8,181 bases of DNA. It comes from Prevotella sp. GTDB taxonomy: Bacteria > Bacteroidota > Bacteroidia > Bacteroidales > Bacteroidaceae. Shown piece by piece: positions 6,387 to 8,181 of the stretch. Position numbers and translations under genes: made by a program. Location of the stretch: assembly GCA_017424205.1 (NCBI GenBank), contig JAFPAS010000177.1, forward strand, positions 1 through 8,181, read 5' to 3'. Below the pieces are notes generated by a model. It did not search any database and was not told where the DNA came from. It saw nothing but the letters and a program-made list of their open reading frames with translations. Position 1 is the first letter of the stretch. The number at the start of each line of letters is the position of its first letter.

Positions 6387-6419
6387 TGTGGATAGACTTG
6401 TGAATAGACTTGTGAGTAG
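6387..6419 (-). promoter_or_regulatory. three 12-bp-phased DnaA-box-like repeats upstream of promoter
   Basis: On the minus strand CTATCCACA (6387-6395), CTATTCACA (6399-6407) and CTACTCACA (6411-6419) recur every 12 bp, joined by AGT, directly upstream of the -33 element. The first two differ from the DnaA box TTATNCACA only at the first base. They may be a regulator-binding array; binding by DnaA is a guess. Confidence 0.45.
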
Positions 6420-6440
6420 GCAGTAATTATCAGACTCAAA

Positions 6441-6638
6441 TTTCGGATGTTAAGAAGATACATTACATTTTAAGAAGATAGAGGAAGGTAGAGGAAGATA
6501 TGCCGCTTCTCAGCGGCGAAGATAGAAGACAATACTTTGGCAAGCGGGTGTTCTGCAAAACTAATGTCATCTATCTCCTTCTATCTTCATCTACCTCCTT
6601 CTATCTCCATGTAGTAAAAACTACCTCCTTCTATCTCA
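6441..6638 (-). repeat. structured dispersed repeat, copy 3 (inverted)
   Basis: Reverse-complement copy of the family. Read on the minus strand it follows copy 1 closely: GATAGAAGGAGGTAG, GTAGT-TTTT-ACTAC hairpin, GAAGATAGAAGGAGATAG, GACATTAGTTTTG, hairpin GCCGCT-GAGA-AGCGGC (6502-6517) and TACCTTCCTCTATCTTC, ending ACATCCGAAA as in copy 2. It lacks the 59-bp duplication of copy 1. Its outer purine arm reads into the 3' end of the RteC-like gene and supplies that frame's TAG stop. It lies just upstream of the M15 promoter. Confidence 0.85.
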
Positions 6639-7047
6639 CTATCAATCCACCCACTGTCTCTTTCACCCTTTCTATGCCCTCATGTCCGGCAATATACTCC
6701 AGGCGCTGATGCATAGACACCGACCGTATGCCTTTACGCATCTCAGCACGCTGCAGCCGCGCATAAGGATTCGTGACAGGCGACACATGCAGCACGCCGA
6801 ACACACGCCTCACCATCTCCGAGAAAGCCATCTGCACACCGTCTGCCGTCATCACCTCACCGCTGTCATAAGCCACACGCTACAACTCCAGCAGATCAGA
6901 TTTCGTGCCGTGCCACGTCAACTGTTCCGCACCGCCGTCACCTTTCTCCGACATACAAACCAGCTCTTTCACAACACCAATAATAAAACTCTCCACCACT
7001 GCATGCATATCCGCAGCAGCATCACTATTCATATTCATATTTTTCAT
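6631..7047 (-). pseudogene. small RteC-like protein split by an in-frame amber codon
   Basis: The frame from ATG 7047 (MKNMNMNSDAAADMH) to TAG 6631 is open except for one TAG at 6880-6882, between LTWHGTKSDLLEL and RVAYDSGEVMTADG. Both sides continue in the same frame without a shift, giving about 138 residues in all. LTWHGTKSDLLEL resembles the LxWTGSKxxLxELIYAL core of RteC-like proteins of Bacteroidota, where the stop replaces a hydrophobic residue, and the part after the stop (FSEMVRRVFGV, YARLQRAEMRKG) fits the rest of that domain. RteC itself regulates conjugative element excision; small relatives have unclear roles. An alternative start lies upstream at 7077. The last codons fall in repeat copy 3. 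It is probably a nonsense pseudogene, but readthrough or a base error are possible. The family call is by memory only. Confidence 0.5.
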
Positions 7048-7171
7048 GCTTGTTGTTATTAAACCACTAACGGTCATTAGATTATTACAATAGTTAATAA
7101 GTTATATTTCTTTTTCCTTACGACATACACCCTCCGTACATTGAGCAAGTCGCGATTCATTCTTTCGGCTG

Positions 7172-7204
7172 CAAAATTAAAAAGCAAGTGTGAACAATAA
7201 GTTC
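7172..7204 (-). promoter_or_regulatory. possible promoter and overlapping inverted repeat of RteC-like gene
   Basis: On the minus strand TAATTTTG (7172-7179) fits TAnnTTTG, 125 bp before the ATG at 7047, but no TTTG lies 19-21 bp further upstream. The inverted repeat GTGAAC-AATAA-GTTCAC (7190-7206) occupies the expected -33 region and might be an operator. Confidence 0.3.
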
Positions 7205-7311
7205 ACTCGCCCAACTTTTTTAGTTAAATAATTGTAATTTCAAAAGCATTATTCTGCATATCAATAAAGAGCAGTTAGTATTCCAAAAAAGACTTTCATG
7301 CATCGTAATAT

Positions 7312-7331
7312 GCTGCCTCTTGTGCGGCAGC
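7312..7331. repeat. hairpin GCTGCC / GGCAGC
   Basis: GCTGCC (7312-7317) and GGCAGC (7326-7331) are complementary with an 8-nt loop in otherwise AT-rich gene-free DNA. No T-run follows on either strand, so it is not a convincing terminator. Confidence 0.5.
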
Positions 7332-7375
7332 GACAAGAAAGACGTTATCATCATCACTCAGCATGGGGAAATAAG

Positions 7376-7646
7376 TGTGGAAAAACCGTGGATAAATGCC
7401 CACTTATGCACAAAGCAGCCTTTCGCCACTGGCAGCGGTGTGCATAACCCGCAAGTTTTCTACTCGATTTTCATCACCATATCCACCATTAGCAAACTCA
7501 TCTGAATAAGCATAACTCTCTGATTGTAAAGTTGTTAAAAAAGTATTATACTGTTTTGTTCACCATTTCCACAGCATATCATCATAATAATTCTTCTATT
7601 TAAATTTAAAAAGAAAAATAATAATATTATGATTGTTTGTGGACAA
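7376..7646. other. cluster of DnaA-box-like nonamers, candidate replication origin
   Basis: Matches to TTWTNCACA: TTTTCCACA (minus, 7376-7384), TTATGCACA (plus, 7404-7412) and TTATGCACA (minus, 7439-7447). One-mismatch sites: TTATCCACG (minus, 7387-7395), ATTTCCACA (plus, 7565-7573) and TTGTCCACA (minus, 7638-7646). Four sites lie within 72 bp, and the two TTATGCACA sites form a perfect inverted repeat. Very AT-rich DNA follows, with palindromes TTTAAATTTAAA (7599-7610) and ATAATATTAT (7621-7630), compatible with an unwinding region up to about 7815. No dnaA gene is visible. It could instead be a regulatory or plasmid-type site. Confidence 0.4.
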
Positions 7647-7795
7647 ACGGACAGGGATATCATTCTCTGCAATTAAAACATACTGCCACTTTAATATTTA
7701 AACGTTCTTCTGCTTTCTCACATAGAGATCAAATAAAACTTTGGTTATAAAATAGAGTTTTTACTTTTAAATAATAATATTAAACTTATATTAAC

Positions 7796-7826
7796 TTGTA
7801 TATATAAAAAAATGTTTGTACCTTTG
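7796..7826 (+). promoter_or_regulatory. CRISPR leader promoter
   Basis: TTG (7796-7798) is followed after 20 bp by TACCTTTG (7819-7826), a near-perfect Bacteroidota promoter. The predicted start near 7833 is about 90 bp before the first repeat. The bases after the -7 box, CACCC, are also found after the M15 promoter. It points into the array and sets the leader on the left. Confidence 0.8.
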
Positions 7827-7924
7827 CACCCGCTAAGAAAATGTTAAATTTGTGCGAAAATATCTAAACTTTTGTATAAATTTAAACAGAAAGTGCTTAA
7901 TTTGAGTACTTTACAAAATTTAGA

Positions 7925-8181
7925 GTAAAAGAGTCATTCCATTAGAACAAGGATTAAGACTTTCAGACCATTCTCCCGACAAAACCATTTTGATTTCGTA
8001 AAAGAGTCATTCCATTAGAACAAGGATTAAGACTTCTTGTTCTTTCTGTTTTCTTGTACTTTTTCCACTGTAAAAGAGTCATTCCATTAGAACAAGGATT
8101 AAGACAGGCTTCCATGCAGTCCCACAGACTCTCATTGATGGGTAAAAGAGTCATTCCATTAGAACAAGGATTAAGACTTTC
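7925..8181 (+). CRISPR. CRISPR array, leader-proximal end; continues beyond window
   Basis: Four identical 36-bp repeats (7925-7960, 7998-8033, 8070-8105, 8142-8177), starting GTAAAAGAGTCATTCC and ending AACAAGGATTAAGAC. Spacers are 37, 36 and 36 bp; a fourth starts at 8178 and is cut by the window end. Identical repeats with distinct spacers suggest a live or recent array. The AT-rich flank and promoter on the left, and a 3' repeat end ATTAAGAC resembling the common ATTGAAAC crRNA handle, indicate + transcription. The repeat has little internal pairing. Its 3' half resembles type III repeats of Bacteroidales as I remember them, but without cas genes in view the type is uncertain. crRNAs made here would guide a Cas complex encoded elsewhere. 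Confidence 0.97.

Larger units (their letters stand above)
7048..7924. other. gene-free stretch between RteC-like gene and CRISPR array
   Basis: 877 bp with no convincing ORF, tRNA or rRNA on either strand. It contains, in order, the possible RteC-like promoter, the 7312 hairpin, the DnaA-box-like cluster, a perfect inverted repeat GTTTGT-GG-ACAAAC (7635-7648), a very AT-rich stretch and the CRISPR leader. A 61-codon + frame at 7320-7505 has no recognisable family signature and overlaps the box cluster, so I do not call it. Confidence 0.7.

Noticed and set aside
6880..6882. Phage-like genetic code with TAG reassigned to an amino acid
   Set aside because: The LRR gene also ends at TAG in the right place for its family cap, and no phage structural genes are present.
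6880..7077. Separate 65-residue gene ending at TAG 6880
   Set aside because: The same frame continues past the stop with matching domain pattern, so I treat both parts as one interrupted gene.
7320..7505. Plus-strand 61-codon frame in the gene-free region
   Set aside because: No recognisable family signature, promoter or ribosome-binding site, and it lies over the DnaA-box-like cluster and a hairpin.
7963..8154. Minus-strand 63-codon frame with repeated NPCSNGMTLL peptide
   Set aside because: The peptide repeats are translations of the CRISPR repeat; it is not a gene.

Overview
The window looks like a chromosomal segment from a Bacteroidales bacterium, most likely Prevotella or Segatella. 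The evidence is two promoters of the Bacteroidota type (TTTG or TTG, 20 bp, TAnnTTTG), a Bacteroidota-type long HU-like protein next to an M15 peptidase, a BspA-type leucine-rich repeat protein and a generally AT-rich composition. This assignment is by inspection only; no search was run.

Layout, left to right. (1) Positions 2-2923 (+) hold polA, DNA polymerase I, cut at its 5' end by the window edge. Its flap nuclease, proofreading and polymerase motifs are visible. Two LDLFAE segments in non-conserved regions resemble sliding-clamp binding motifs. (2) Positions 2924-3182 are non-coding, with GACAA/TTGTC inverted repeats and a degenerate GGTTA tract. (3) Positions 3183-4484 (+) encode a BspA-type leucine-rich repeat protein without a visible signal peptide. 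(4) Positions 4491-6638 form an island of two minus-strand genes, an M15-type peptidase (5681-6163) and a long HU-like DNA-binding protein (4901-5350). One good promoter lies upstream (6350-6381) and one good terminator downstream (4841-4868), so the two are probably one transcription unit. (5) Every intergenic gap of that island contains a copy of the same structured repeat family, purine-rich on one arm and pyrimidine-rich on the other. Two copies are in + orientation and one is inverted, so the outer copies bracket the module. (6) Positions 6631-7047 (-) hold a small RteC-like gene split by one in-frame TAG. The third repeat copy supplies its final stop codon. (7) Positions 7048-7924 have no convincing gene. 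They contain a cluster of DnaA-box-like nonamers (7376-7646), very AT-rich DNA and then a CRISPR leader with a near-perfect promoter. (8) From 7925 to the window end is the leader-proximal end of a CRISPR array: four identical 36-bp repeats and three complete spacers. No cas gene is in view.

The most unusual feature is the dispersed repeat family in (5). It has imperfect terminal inverted repeats, a conserved GNRA-type hairpin core, one wobble substitution that preserves a stem, internal tandem duplications, and perfect Shine-Dalgarno-like words next to overlapping ATGA stop-start codons. The DnaA-box cluster is the second item to check, because it could be a replication origin.
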